Below are positions 10,154 to 18,339 of a stretch of DNA of 51,850 nt, in pieces (within the stretch, counting starts at the first letter, position 1; each line of letters starts with the position of its first letter). The position numbers were made by a program, and so were the translations under genes. This stretch comes from VBCK01 sp036270655 (GTDB lineage Bacteria; Pseudomonadota; Gammaproteobacteria; Burkholderiales; Burkholderiaceae_F). The notes beneath the pieces are model-generated. The model was not told where the DNA came from and ran no database searches. It worked only from the letters and a program-made list of their open reading frames with translations. Where the stretch lies: positions 1 through 51,850 of the forward strand of contig DATBCD010000084.1 of assembly GCA_036270655.1 (NCBI GenBank). The letters run 5' to 3'.

Positions 10154-11955
10154 TGGCCGAGCGCGTCCAGATCAAGGTACCCGATATCGGCGATTTTCAC
10201 GATGTTCAGGTCATCGAGCTCCTGGTCAAGCCCGGGCAGCAGATCAAGGCCGAGCAATCGTTGATCACGCTCGAATCGGACAAGGCGTCGATGGAGATTC
10301 CGTCGCCGATGGCCGGCGTCGTGCGCGAGCTGCTGGTCAAGCTCGGCGACAAGGTGTCGCAAGGCTCGCCGATCGTGGAGCTCGAGCCCGCCTCCGCGCC
10401 GGACGCGGAGGCGGCCAAGCCGGCGCCTGCGCCGCAACCGCAGGCCGCTGCGCCCCCGCCGCCGCCCGTTGCGCCGCAACCGCCCGTCAGGCCGGTGGCG
10501 GCGGCCGCCTCAGCGGACCCGTCCGAGCTGGAATGCGAAGTGCTGGTGCTTGGCTCCGGACCGGGCGGTTACGCGGCCGCCTTTCGCGCTGCCGACCTGG
10601 GCCGGCGCGTGATGCTGGTCGAGCGCTATCCGACGCTGGGCGGCGTGTGCCTGAACGTGGGCTGCATTCCGTCCAAGGCGTTGTTGCACGTGGCCAATGT
10701 GATCGACGAGGCGGCACACTTCAATTCGATCGGAGTGTCCTACGCCGCGCCGTCGATCGATCTGGATAAGTTGCGGCGCCACAAGCAGCAGGTGGTGGCG
10801 CGGCTGACCGGCGGGTTGACCGTGATGGCGAAGATGCGCAAGGTCACCGTGCTGCGCGGTTACGGACAGTTTGTGGACGCGAACCACCTGGACGTGGAGC
10901 TGACCACCGGCCCGGGCCGCAGTCCCAGCGGCGAGCACCAGCGGGTTCGCTTCGAGCAGGCGATCATTGCGGCCGGCAGCCAGGCGTCGCGGCTTGCGTT
11001 CCTGCCCGAGGACTCGCGCGTGCTCGATTCGACCTCGGCGCTCGAGATGGGCAGCGTGCCTCCGAACCTGCTCGTGGTCGGCGGCGGCATCATCGGGCTC
11101 GAAATGGCCACTGTGTACGCGGCGCTGGGCAGCCGGATCGAGGTGGTCGAAATGACCGGGGGCCTGATGCCGGGAACCGACCGGGACCTGGTCCGGGTCT
11201 GGCAGAAGTACAACGAAAAACGCTTTGCGCGCGTGATGCTGAACACCCGGCTGGTCGCGCTCGAAGCGCGTCCCGACGCGCTGGTGGCCCGCTTCGAAGG
11301 CGAGCAGGCGGCGCGCGAGCCGCAGTCGTACGACGCGGTGCTCGTGTCGGTCGGCCGCACGCCCAACGGACGCCGGATCGGCGCCGAGCGCGCCGGCGTG
11401 CGCGTGGACGAGCGCGGATTCATACCGACCGACAGCCAGCGCCGCACCAGCGCGCCGAACATCTTCGCGATCGGCGATATCGCGGGCGGCCCGATGCTGG
11501 CCCACAAGGCGACGCACGAAGGCCATGTGGCGGCCGAAGCCGCCAGCGGCCTGAAGTCCCATTTTGATGCGGAGGTGATTCCGTCGGTCGCTTACACCGA
11601 TCCGGAGATCGCCTGGGTCGGTGTGACCGAAGACGAAGCCCGCGCCAGCGGGCGCACCCTGCACAAGGGATTGTTTCCGTGGGTGGCGTCGGGCCGGGCC
11701 ATCGCGATCGGGCGCGACGAAGGATTTACCAAGCTGCTGTTCGATACCGAGACGCATCGGATCGTCGGCGGAGGCGTCGTGGGCGCGCATGCCGGCGATC
11801 TGATCGCCGAAATCACGCTGGCGATCGAGATGGGCGCCGACGCCGTCGACATCGGCCGCACGATCCATCCGCACCCGACGCTGAGCGAGTCGATCGGCAT
11901 GGCGGCCGAGGTGGCCGAGGGTGTCTGCACGGATCTGCCGCCTCCCAGACGCTAG
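10153..11955 (+). CDS. lpdA: Dihydrolipoamide dehydrogenase with N-terminal lipoyl domain, E3
   Basis: FAD-dependent enzyme that reoxidises dihydrolipoamide on E2 and reduces NAD+. The 600-residue length is explained by an extra lipoyl domain (SDKAS, K44) and an Ala/Pro linker ahead of the flavoprotein, an arrangement known from betaproteobacteria such as Neisseria and Ralstonia. The FAD site is VLGSGPGGYAAAF (about residue 131), the redox disulfide lies in GGVCLNVGCIPSK (C166, C171), and the C-terminal dimer domain has the HPHPTLSE catalytic His-Glu motif. Its ATG overlaps the stop of the acetyltransferase. The lipoyl domain is nearly a copy of that of aceF, down to a shared run of about 25 bases. 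Confidence 0.97.
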   Translation: MAERVQIKVPDIGDFHDVQVIELLVKPGQQIKAEQSLITLESDKASMEIPSPMAGVVRELLVKLGDKVSQGSPIVELEPASAPDAEAAKPAPAPQPQAAAPPPPPVAPQPPVRPVAAAASADPSELECEVLVLGSGPGGYAAAFRAADLGRRVMLVERYPTLGGVCLNVGCIPSKALLHVANVIDEAAHFNSIGVSYAAPSIDLDKLRRHKQQVVARLTGGLTVMAKMRKVTVLRGYGQFVDANHLDVELTTGPGRSPSGEHQRVRFEQAIIAAGSQASRLAFLPEDSRVLDSTSALEMGSVPPNLLVVGGGIIGLEMATVYAALGSRIEVVEMTGGLMPGTDRDLVRVWQKYNEKRFARVMLNTRLVALEARPDALVARFEGEQAAREPQSYDAVLVSVGRTPNGRRIGAERAGVRVDERGFIPTDSQRRTSAPNIFAIGDIAGGPMLAHKATHEGHVAAEAASGLKSHFDAEVIPSVAYTDPEIAWVGVTEDEARASGRTLHKGLFPWVASGRAIAIGRDEGFTKLLFDTETHRIVGGGVVGAHAGDLIAEITLAIEMGADAVDIGRTIHPHPTLSESIGMAAEVAEGVCTDLPPPRR

Positions 11956-12078
11956 CTCGAGGCTCGACGCGGGCGCCCGAGGCGGGCGTGGCACCAGCAC
12001 GCGATCTGCGCCGCGCAGCCGGATCTCACTGACTCGACGTTGGACGACGATGACGAACGTGTCCGGTACTCGCGCCTC

Positions 12079-12855
12079 TTACTTCACGATGAGGGTGTAG
12101 GAGATCGATCTGAGGTTTCCCTCCGGAAAGGAGACCTCGACCCTGGCGGAATCCTGCCCCGTGTAACCCGCTTCGGATTGATAGTAGACAAGCGACCCGG
12201 GCACTTTCTGCTTGTTGCAGTCGTAGCGCGCATTGTTCTTCGCAAACGCCGTGTAGTCCTCTCCTTGCTCGATCTTCAGGGTGCCGTGCGATGGCGCCTT
12301 CGTCACACGGATTTTCGTTTCGCCAATGGAAGTGCAATCGGGGTTTATGGAGTACTGGAAATCCAGCTTCTGGACCGACCCGCTCACGCTGGTCCGAGCC
12401 ACCGAGATGTCCTTCGCTCCTTGCTGTTCTGCAGTCGTGCCGACCTTCAAGCGGTAGGTGACAGTCCTCAAGCTCGCGTCGGGCAGGATGATTTCGACCT
12501 TGGCCATATCGCTCCCGGCATATCCTGGATCGGACCGGTAGTTCAGGAAGGTGCCCTGGGACCGCCGCTTGTTGCAGTCGAAGCGCTGGTTGTTCATTGC
12601 GAAGTTGGTGAAATCGGACCCCCGTTCGAATGTCAGCGTTCCGTGGGATGGCGGTTCCAGGGCGCGAATCGTCCCGTAATCGATGAACGTGCAATCCGCA
12701 TTGAGAGAGGTGACGAAATCGAGCTTGGTCACCGTTCCGGTAGAAGCTACTCTGGAAGCCGTAACCTCGGATCCCGCCTTGGGCGGCCGGTCCGCGCACC
12801 CGGCGATCAGCACAAGCGTTACCGCGGCCGTAAGAAGGCGTTTCGATCCGATCAT
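12079..12855 (-). CDS. Lipoprotein with two tandem beta-type modules
   Basis: Unknown function. Starting at ATG 12855 (MIGSKRLL) gives 258 residues with a lipoprotein signal peptide and lipobox LIAGC, so it is probably membrane anchored. Two modules of about 100 residues follow (roughly 35-140 and 145-258). Both share KLDF, an early DCT, a PSHGTL turn, a DCNK segment, GY-G-D and an alternating final strand, suggesting an Ig-like fold with one disulfide per module. The turn and GY-G-D pattern recalls cadherin-like or VCBS repeats, but I cannot assign a family. It converges on lpdA and lies downstream of the membrane-protein gene on the same strand. Confidence 0.8.
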   Translation of the reverse strand: MIGSKRLLTAAVTLVLIAGCADRPPKAGSEVTASRVASTGTVTKLDFVTSLNADCTFIDYGTIRALEPPSHGTLTFERGSDFTNFAMNNQRFDCNKRRSQGTFLNYRSDPGYAGSDMAKVEIILPDASLRTVTYRLKVGTTAEQQGAKDISVARTSVSGSVQKLDFQYSINPDCTSIGETKIRVTKAPSHGTLKIEQGEDYTAFAKNNARYDCNKQKVPGSLVYYQSEAGYTGQDSARVEVSFPEGNLRSISYTLIVK

Positions 12856-12948
12856 GATTCGATCCCGGTGGCTCCCCGGCGCAGATTCTAAGTGGACTGC
12901 GATCGGGTGAGGCACCCTTAAGCTTCTGCCTTGGGCCGGCGCCTCTTT

Positions 12949-13545
12949 CTACCGCGGGATCTGCGCCCTGCAACCGGGTGTGATCGAGCGCCGCCGCATC
13001 CTGTCCAGCCGCCGGGCCGCCTGCAGGCGTCGGGCAAAGCGGTTGGTGCCGCCATTGCGGGCTTCTATCGCAGCGCCCCATTGGAGGATCTGGCGCCGCA
13101 TCCCGCGCCATAAGGGATGCGACTCGATCTGGCCGTGGACCCACACGCGCGCGCGCAGCACCGCCGCATGCAGCCGCACGAACCACTGCACCCGCATCAG
13201 TGCCGGCTGGGTCAGAACGTACACGCGCGCGAACAGCGCGGTGGCGGCGATCTTGGCCGCCAGGATCACGCCGGCGCCGCTCATGATATGGCCGGTCACG
13301 ATCATCTTGACCGCGTACAGCTTGATCGGCAGGATCAACGTGGAGGGAGCCAGGAAGACGACCGCGGCCCACGCCGGCGGCATCGCCTTGATCCAGCGCT
13401 CCAGCTGGCGCAGTCCCGGCAGGCGCCCCAGCAGCGCCATCGCCTGCTTCAGCCGGTTCCACAGCCACTCCTCGATCAGGAACACCAGGGCAACCGCGCC
13501 AACGAACCACGCGGCGATCCAGTGTTTGAGTCGATGGGCGGACAT
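12949..13545 (-). CDS. Membrane protein of unknown function
   Basis: A 198-residue protein with about three hydrophobic segments: near residues 9-28 (AAWFVGAVALVFLIEEWLW), 57-80 (AAVVFLAPSTLILPIK) and 85-110 (GAGVILAAKIAATALFARVYVL). The C-terminal third is strongly basic (repeated Arg, ending MRRRSITPGCRAQIPR) and probably cytoplasmic. The ATG at 13545 has only a weak ribosome site. I do not recognise the family. It is separated by 93 bases from the downstream lipoprotein gene, which may share its transcript. Confidence 0.7.
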   Translation of the reverse strand: MSAHRLKHWIAAWFVGAVALVFLIEEWLWNRLKQAMALLGRLPGLRQLERWIKAMPPAWAAVVFLAPSTLILPIKLYAVKMIVTGHIMSGAGVILAAKIAATALFARVYVLTQPALMRVQWFVRLHAAVLRARVWVHGQIESHPLWRGMRRQILQWGAAIEARNGGTNRFARRLQAARRLDRMRRRSITPGCRAQIPR

Positions 13546-13644
13546 CTGCTTATGATGCCGCTTTATTGGTCATCGGAACACGCGGGTCGTGCTCCCTCAG
13601 CCAATGTGAAGGAGCGGGCGAGGGGAGTTCGCCGGGAGCTGAGA

Positions 13645-13756
13645 TCGGCAGGTCCCTTCTCCCGGCCGCGGGAATGGGATCGATTTGCATCGGCAGGTCC
13701 CTTCTCCAGTTTGAGAGAAGGAGGATTTGGCAGGTCGCTGCTCCCGCTTGCGGGAG
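13645..13756. repeat. Cluster of GC-rich palindromic repeat units upstream of rpiA
   Basis: The phrase tcggcaggtcccttctcc occurs at 13645 and 13690, and a variant ttggcaggtcgctgctcc at 13727, followed by a perfect inverted repeat ctcccgcttgcgggag at 13741-13756. The cluster fills most of the 235-base gap between the membrane-protein gene and rpiA and lies in the rpiA leader. Confidence 0.75.
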
Positions 13757-13780
13757 AAGGAAAGGATAAGGGACGCGAGC

Positions 13781-14461
13781 TTGGCATCACAGGACGATCT
13801 GAAGCGCGCCGTAGCCGAAGCAGCGGTCGCGCGCATTGCACACCATTTCGGCACTGCGGCCGTGATCGGGGTCGGCACCGGATCGACCGCGGACTTCTTC
13901 ATCGACGCGCTGGCCGTCCATCGCGACTCGATCGCGGCGACCGTCGCCAGCTCGGAGCGCAGCGCCGCGCGCCTGCGCGCCCAGGGGGTGCAGGTCGTGG
14001 AGCTGAACGATGTGCAGGCGATACCGGTGTACGTGGACGGCGCCGATGAGATCGACGCCGGGCTGTCGATGATCAAGGGGGGAGGTGGGGCGCTGACGCG
14101 CGAGAAGATCGTGGCGGCCGTGGCCGATCGCTTCATCTGCATCGCCGACGCGAGCAAGCGGGTCGAGGTGCTGGGGCGCTTTCCGCTGCCGGTCGAAGTG
14201 ATTCCGATGGGCCGGGCCTACGTGGCCCGCCGGCTGGCCGCGCTGGGCGGCGCGCCGCGGCTGCGCGAAGGCTTCGTGACCGACAACGGCAATCAGATCC
14301 TGGACGTGCACGGGCTGTCGATCGTCGATCCGGTCGGCCTGGAGGATGCGATCAACGGCATCGCCGGCGTGGTGACGGTCGGATTGTTCGCGCGGCGCGG
14401 CGCCGACCTCCTGCTGCTGGGGGCGGCCGAAGGGGTCAGGGAGTTCCGGCGGGTGCCATAG
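13781..14461 (+). CDS. rpiA: Ribose-5-phosphate isomerase A
   Basis: Interconverts ribose 5-phosphate and ribulose 5-phosphate in the pentose phosphate pathway. I choose the TTG at 13781 (LASQDDLKRA), with AAGGG nine bases upstream, because the open frame further upstream only translates the repeat cluster; this gives 226 residues, close to the usual 220. Signatures are VGTGSTADFFIDAL (residues about 29-42), the YVDGADEID motif with the catalytic acid, and IKGGGGALTREKIVA. It is followed after 23 bases by nadA in the same direction. Confidence 0.95.
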   Translation: MASQDDLKRAVAEAAVARIAHHFGTAAVIGVGTGSTADFFIDALAVHRDSIAATVASSERSAARLRAQGVQVVELNDVQAIPVYVDGADEIDAGLSMIKGGGGALTREKIVAAVADRFICIADASKRVEVLGRFPLPVEVIPMGRAYVARRLAALGGAPRLREGFVTDNGNQILDVHGLSIVDPVGLEDAINGIAGVVTVGLFARRGADLLLLGAAEGVREFRRVP

Positions 14462-14484
14462 CCCGACCCTTTATCATTCGGGTG

Positions 14485-15561
14485 ATGAGCGCAGATCTGG
14501 ACATGGCGTTGCGGGCGCGATCGGCTGCGCCCGCCAGCGATGCGGCCACGCTGGCCGCGCAGCGGCGGCGCGCACGCGAGCTGCTGGCACAGCACGATGC
14601 GGTGCTGGTGGCGCACTATTACGTGGACGGCGAGCTGCAGGACCTGGCGCTGGAAACGGGCGGCTGCGTGGCCGATTCGCTCGAGATGGCGCGCTTCGGG
14701 CGCGACCACCCCGCGCGCACCCTGGTGGTGGCGGGCGTGCGCTTCATGGGCGAGACCGCGAAGATCCTGTCTCCCGAAAAGCGCGTGCTGATGCCCGATC
14801 TTGAGGCGACCTGCTCGCTGGACCTCGGATGCCCGGCTGAGCCGTTCGCCCGTTTTTGCGATGCGCACCCGGACCGCACCGTGGTCGTCTACGCCAACAC
14901 CAGCGCGGCCGTGAAGGCACGCGCGGACTGGATGGTGACGAGCTCCTGCGCGCTGGCGATCGTGAACCACCTGAAGCAGCGCGGAGAAAAGGTGCTGTGG
15001 GCACCCGACCGGCACCTGGGGCGCTACGTCCAGGAGCAGACCGGCGCCGACATGCTGCTATGGGACGCCACTTGCGTCGTGCACGACGAGTTCAAGGGCA
15101 TCGAGCTCGAGTTGATGCGCAAGGAGCACCCTCGCGCGAAAGTCCTGGTGCATCCGGAGTCGCCCGAAAGCGTGATCAAACAGGCCGATCGGGTCGGCTC
15201 GACCACGCAGCTGTTGCGCGCGGTGGTCGAGATGGACGCGGACGAATTCATCGTGGCCACCGATGCGGGCCTGTTCCACCGGATGCATCAGTTGGCCCCG
15301 GGCAAGACACTGCTGGAAGCGCCCACCGCCGGCCAGAGTGCCACCTGCAAGAGCTGCGCCCATTGCCCGTGGATGGCGATGAACAGCACGCGCAAGCTGA
15401 TCGACTGCCTGTCCGGCGGCGCCCAGCCGATCGAGCTCGAGCCGGGCGTGATCCGGGCCGCCCGCACCTGCATCGAGCGGATGCTGGATTTCACGGCGCA
15501 GCATCCGGCCACGACTGCGCCGCCTGCGAGCGGCTTCGTGCCGAATCTGGGCGCCGCTTGA
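14485..15561 (+). CDS. nadA: Quinolinate synthase A
   Basis: Iron-sulfur enzyme that condenses iminoaspartate with dihydroxyacetone phosphate to quinolinate, second step of de novo NAD synthesis. Start at ATG 14485, just after an in-frame GTG. The protein has 358 residues. The three [4Fe-4S] cysteines are recognisable in EATCSLDLGCP, VTSSCALAIV and the CKSCAHCPWM segment; VAHYYVDGELQDLA and KILSPEKRVL are family blocks. nadC follows 25 bases later, while nadB, which makes the substrate, lies separately at 27436-29037. Confidence 0.97.
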   Translation: MSADLDMALRARSAAPASDAATLAAQRRRARELLAQHDAVLVAHYYVDGELQDLALETGGCVADSLEMARFGRDHPARTLVVAGVRFMGETAKILSPEKRVLMPDLEATCSLDLGCPAEPFARFCDAHPDRTVVVYANTSAAVKARADWMVTSSCALAIVNHLKQRGEKVLWAPDRHLGRYVQEQTGADMLLWDATCVVHDEFKGIELELMRKEHPRAKVLVHPESPESVIKQADRVGSTTQLLRAVVEMDADEFIVATDAGLFHRMHQLAPGKTLLEAPTAGQSATCKSCAHCPWMAMNSTRKLIDCLSGGAQPIELEPGVIRAARTCIERMLDFTAQHPATTAPPASGFVPNLGAA

Positions 15562-15586
15562 GGCGGCCCCGCGGGACCTGGGCCCG

Positions 15587-16453
15587 ATGTTCGATCGGAA
15601 CGAGACGCTGGAGCAGGCGCGCGCGCGCAACGTGCACGACGCGCTGGCCGAGGACATCGGCCGCGGCGACTGGACCGGCCGGCTGATCCCGGAGTCCGAG
15701 CAGGTGCGCGCCCGCGTCGTCGTGCGCGAGGCGGCCGTGCTGTGCGGCCAACCCTGGTTTGAAGCATGCCTGCGCCAGCTCGACCCGCAGGCGCAGATCC
15801 GCTGGCAGGTTGCCGAGGGCGGCGCCATGTCGGCCGGCATGACGGTGTGCGAACTGTCGGCACGTGCGCGAGCGCTGCTGGCCGCCGAGCGGCCGGCGCT
15901 GAACTTCCTTCAGCTGCTGTCGGCGACCGCCACCGCGGCGCGCCGCTACGTCGATGCGATCGCCGGCGCGTCGCCCAATCCGCGCGGCTGCTCGATCCTG
16001 GATACGCGAAAGACGCTGCCGGGACTGCGCCTGGCGCAGAAGTACGCGGTCCGGGTCGCGGGCGCCAGCAATCACCGGCTTGGGTTGTACGACGGGATCC
16101 TGATCAAGGAGAACCACATCGCCGCGGCCGGCGGCGTGACGGCGGCGCTGCAGGCGGCGCAGGCGCTTCAGAGCGGAGTGGCGATCCAGATCGAGGTCGA
16201 GACGCTGGCGCAGCTGCAGGAGGCGATCGCGGCCGGGGCGGCCGACATCCTGCTCGATAACTTCACGCTGGCGCAGATGCGCGAGGCGGTCGCCCTTTGC
16301 GCCGGCCGCGCGCGGCTGGAAGTGTCCGGCGGGGTCGATCTGGCGCAGGTGCGCGACATCGCGGCAACCGGCGTGGACCGGATCTCGATCGGCAAGCTGA
16401 CCAAGGACGTGACAGCGGTCGACTTTTCGCTGCGCGTCGTCGGAACGCTCTAG
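15587..16453 (+). CDS. nadC: Nicotinate-nucleotide pyrophosphorylase (carboxylating)
   Basis: Converts quinolinate and PRPP to nicotinate mononucleotide, third step of de novo NAD synthesis. The 288-residue protein shows the QPRTase blocks ALAEDIGRGDWTG near the N-terminus, ERPALNFLQLLSATATAARR, the LDTRKTLPGLRLAQKYAV active-site segment, KENHIAAAGGV, and EVSGGVDLAQVRDIAATGVD at the C-terminal barrel. The phosphate-binding and quinolinate-binding Arg/Lys residues of the family are present. It is part of the rpiA-nadA-nadC run, with the next gene starting 13 bases downstream. Confidence 0.97.
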   Translation: MFDRNETLEQARARNVHDALAEDIGRGDWTGRLIPESEQVRARVVVREAAVLCGQPWFEACLRQLDPQAQIRWQVAEGGAMSAGMTVCELSARARALLAAERPALNFLQLLSATATAARRYVDAIAGASPNPRGCSILDTRKTLPGLRLAQKYAVRVAGASNHRLGLYDGILIKENHIAAAGGVTAALQAAQALQSGVAIQIEVETLAQLQEAIAAGAADILLDNFTLAQMREAVALCAGRARLEVSGGVDLAQVRDIAATGVDRISIGKLTKDVTAVDFSLRVVGTL

Positions 16454-16466
16454 GCGCAGCCGACTG

Positions 16467-16985
16467 ATGGGTCCGGTCATCCAGGCGGTCGGGTTGATGC
16501 TGGCGCTCGTGTCGACGCCGCCTGCCGCCGCTGCGCGTGAGCTGCCCACCCTGGCCGTGCTGCCGTTCGAGCTGATCGATGAGCAGCACGAACTGGCGCC
16601 GGCCAGCGTGGAGTACGCGCGGCTGCCCGTCATCACCGCCCAGTTGCGCGACTCGCTTCAGTCCAAGGGGCTGTACCGGGTGCTGGACACCGAACCCGCG
16701 CGGCCGTTGATCCAGGACCTGAGTGCTCGCGAGAATCTGCGCGATTGCAACGGATGCGAGCAGCAGATCGGCAGGGCGCTGAAGGCCGACCGCGTGCTGG
16801 TCGGGTGGGTCCAGAAGGTCAGCAATCTGATCCTGAACATCAACATCCGGATCGAGGACGTCTCGAGCGGCGCCACCGTGCTGCAGAAATCCGTCGACAT
16901 CCGCGGCAATACGGACGATTCCTGGCGGCGCGGCGTCGATGCGCTGGTGCGCGATATGGTCGAAAAGGGGCAGGTCGGGCGCTAG
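16467..16985 (+). CDS. Secreted DUF2380/DUF3280-like protein
   Basis: A 172-residue protein with an N-terminal signal peptide (VIQAVGLMLALVSTPPAAAA) and a single domain. The segments LAVLPFELIDE, CNGCEQQIGRALKADRVLVG and VQKVSNLILNINIRIEDV look like the family annotated as DUF2380 (also listed near DUF3280), whose role is unknown to me. The CNGC pair could form a disulfide. It begins 13 bases after nadC and may share that transcript. The C-terminal RGNTDDSWRRGVDALV block is conserved in relatives as I remember them. Confidence 0.7.
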   Translation: MGPVIQAVGLMLALVSTPPAAAARELPTLAVLPFELIDEQHELAPASVEYARLPVITAQLRDSLQSKGLYRVLDTEPARPLIQDLSARENLRDCNGCEQQIGRALKADRVLVGWVQKVSNLILNINIRIEDVSSGATVLQKSVDIRGNTDDSWRRGVDALVRDMVEKGQVGR

Positions 16986-17052
16986 CGCCGTTGGATCGCC
17001 CCTGCGCCGGCAAATTCAGGAAGCCGGCGCCGCGTTCGAAAGGAGCACGCGA

Positions 17053-17493
17053 TCAGCCGTGCTCCCCGGCAATGTAGCGTTCCAGCTGCTGGATGATGAA
17101 CTTCTGCTCGGAGATCACGTCCTTCACCAGGTCTCCGATCGAGATGAGCCCGATCAGCCTGCCGCCGTCGATCACCGGCAGATGGCGCAGCCTGTGCTCG
17201 GTCATCAGCGCCATGCATTCCTCGCTGGTCCGGTCGGGGCTCACGTACATGACCGGGGAGGCCATCACATCGCGCACGGGCGTTTCCTTCGATGACCGCG
17301 CCATCAGGATGATCTTCCTCGCATAGTCCCGTTCGGTGAAGATGCCGACGAGTTGTCCCTCCTTGATCACCAGGAGCGCGCCGAGATTCTTTTCGGCCAT
17401 CAGCTTCAGGGCATCGAACACCGAAGCCTCGGGCGTGATCGAGTAGACCGTCCGGTCGGCCTTTGATGCAAGTACAAGAGCTGCGGTCGCCAT
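17053..17493 (-). CDS. CBS-domain pair protein
   Basis: A stand-alone Bateman module of 146 residues, probably sensing an adenine nucleotide. Start at ATG 17493, preceded by the strong site GGAGGTGA, rather than the longer frame from 17619. Two CBS motifs are visible: SVFDALKLMAEKNLGALLVI...GIFTERDYARKI (about residues 24-62) and TSEECMALMTEHRLRHLPVI...GLISIGDLVKDV (about 88-127). The protein ends in a short helical tail (EQKFIIQQLERYIAGEHG). Such small CBS pairs are common in proteobacteria and their targets are mostly unknown. The gene is convergent with the DUF2380-like gene. Confidence 0.92.
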   Translation of the reverse strand: MATAALVLASKADRTVYSITPEASVFDALKLMAEKNLGALLVIKEGQLVGIFTERDYARKIILMARSSKETPVRDVMASPVMYVSPDRTSEECMALMTEHRLRHLPVIDGGRLIGLISIGDLVKDVISEQKFIIQQLERYIAGEHG

Positions 17494-17633
17494 GTTCACC
17501 TCCGCGTCAGTAAATCGCGGACGCACAGCATAGTCTCGCGCGAGTCGCGGCGCTACTGCAGGGCAGCAACACGTGGGGCAGGACGGGCAGGCAATCCGGG
17601 CTCGGGTCAGGAACTTCACTCACGAGCGAAGAG

Positions 17634-18254
17634 CTAATCCGGCTCCCGCGGCGCAGGCCAGGGATGCTCGGACTTGCCGCTGAAGATCGCTTCCGTCTCG
17701 GCGGGTGCAAGGGTCCAATCGCGGCGCCCGATCTCGGCCTGGAGCTGACCCGGAGCCCAGCCCGCGTGGCCGATGTAGATCCGAAGACCGTCCATGGGCT
17801 TGTCCCGGCCCAGCAACTTGAGCAGCAATTCCCGGTTCGCGCTCACGCAGACGCCGTCAAAAGCCTGGACCGCATGCTCGGGAGGCGTATCCGCGCGAAA
17901 TAGGAACCACACGGAGTCGATTTCGACAGGTCCGCCAAAGTACAGCTTGTCGTGCACTTGCGCCAGACGCTGCAGATCGGGAAAAAGATGCGAGACGGTA
18001 AACTGGGTGGGCCTGTTGACGATGACGCCGGCGGGGGCGGGACCGATGTTGTTCATTACGAGCACAACCGAGTCCCTGAAATTCGGATCGGGCAGCCCGG
18101 TCCGGGCGACCAGCAGCATTGCGGTCAGAGGTTTCGCATCGTCGGCGGATGTCGGCCACGACGCTCCGAACACAAGCAGGAATACGCAGACGGCTCCTGC
18201 TGCGTCACGCAAGGATTGCAGACGCGGATGCAGTTGGCGCAAAGCGATGGTCAT
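17634..18254 (-). CDS. YqgE/AlgH family protein with apparent signal peptide
   Basis: Member of the UPF0301/AlgH family. The blocks FRDSVVLVMNNIGPAPAGVIVNR, KLYFGGPVE and YIGHAGWAPGQLQAEI are diagnostic. Start chosen at ATG 18254 (MTIALRQL), giving 206 residues, although no good ribosome site is seen and starts further upstream are possible. Unlike typical cytosolic AlgH proteins of about 185 residues, residues 18-37 are hydrophobic and end in a signal-peptidase-like SWPTSADD, so export is likely. The biochemical role of the family is unclear. It is divergent from the TetR gene at 18340. Confidence 0.85.
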   Translation of the reverse strand: MTIALRQLHPRLQSLRDAAGAVCVFLLVFGASWPTSADDAKPLTAMLLVARTGLPDPNFRDSVVLVMNNIGPAPAGVIVNRPTQFTVSHLFPDLQRLAQVHDKLYFGGPVEIDSVWFLFRADTPPEHAVQAFDGVCVSANRELLLKLLGRDKPMDGLRIYIGHAGWAPGQLQAEIGRRDWTLAPAETEAIFSGKSEHPWPAPREPD

Positions 18255-18339
18255 CGCCCAAACGATACGCCCCGCGACACTGAATCTACAATGGGCGGCG
18301 CCGCGGGCGCCCCGTTCGCGCAAACCTGCAAGCAGGACC

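Noticed and set aside
17042..17065. Hairpin ggagcacg...cgtgctcc at the end of the CBS gene considered as a terminator
   Set aside because: It overlaps the stop codon and lacks a T-run on either strand.
17794..18339. N-terminal extension of the TetR frame by 182 codons
   Set aside because: The extension is antisense to the YqgE/AlgH gene and would put an abnormal sequence before a normal-length TetR protein; ATG 18340 fits.
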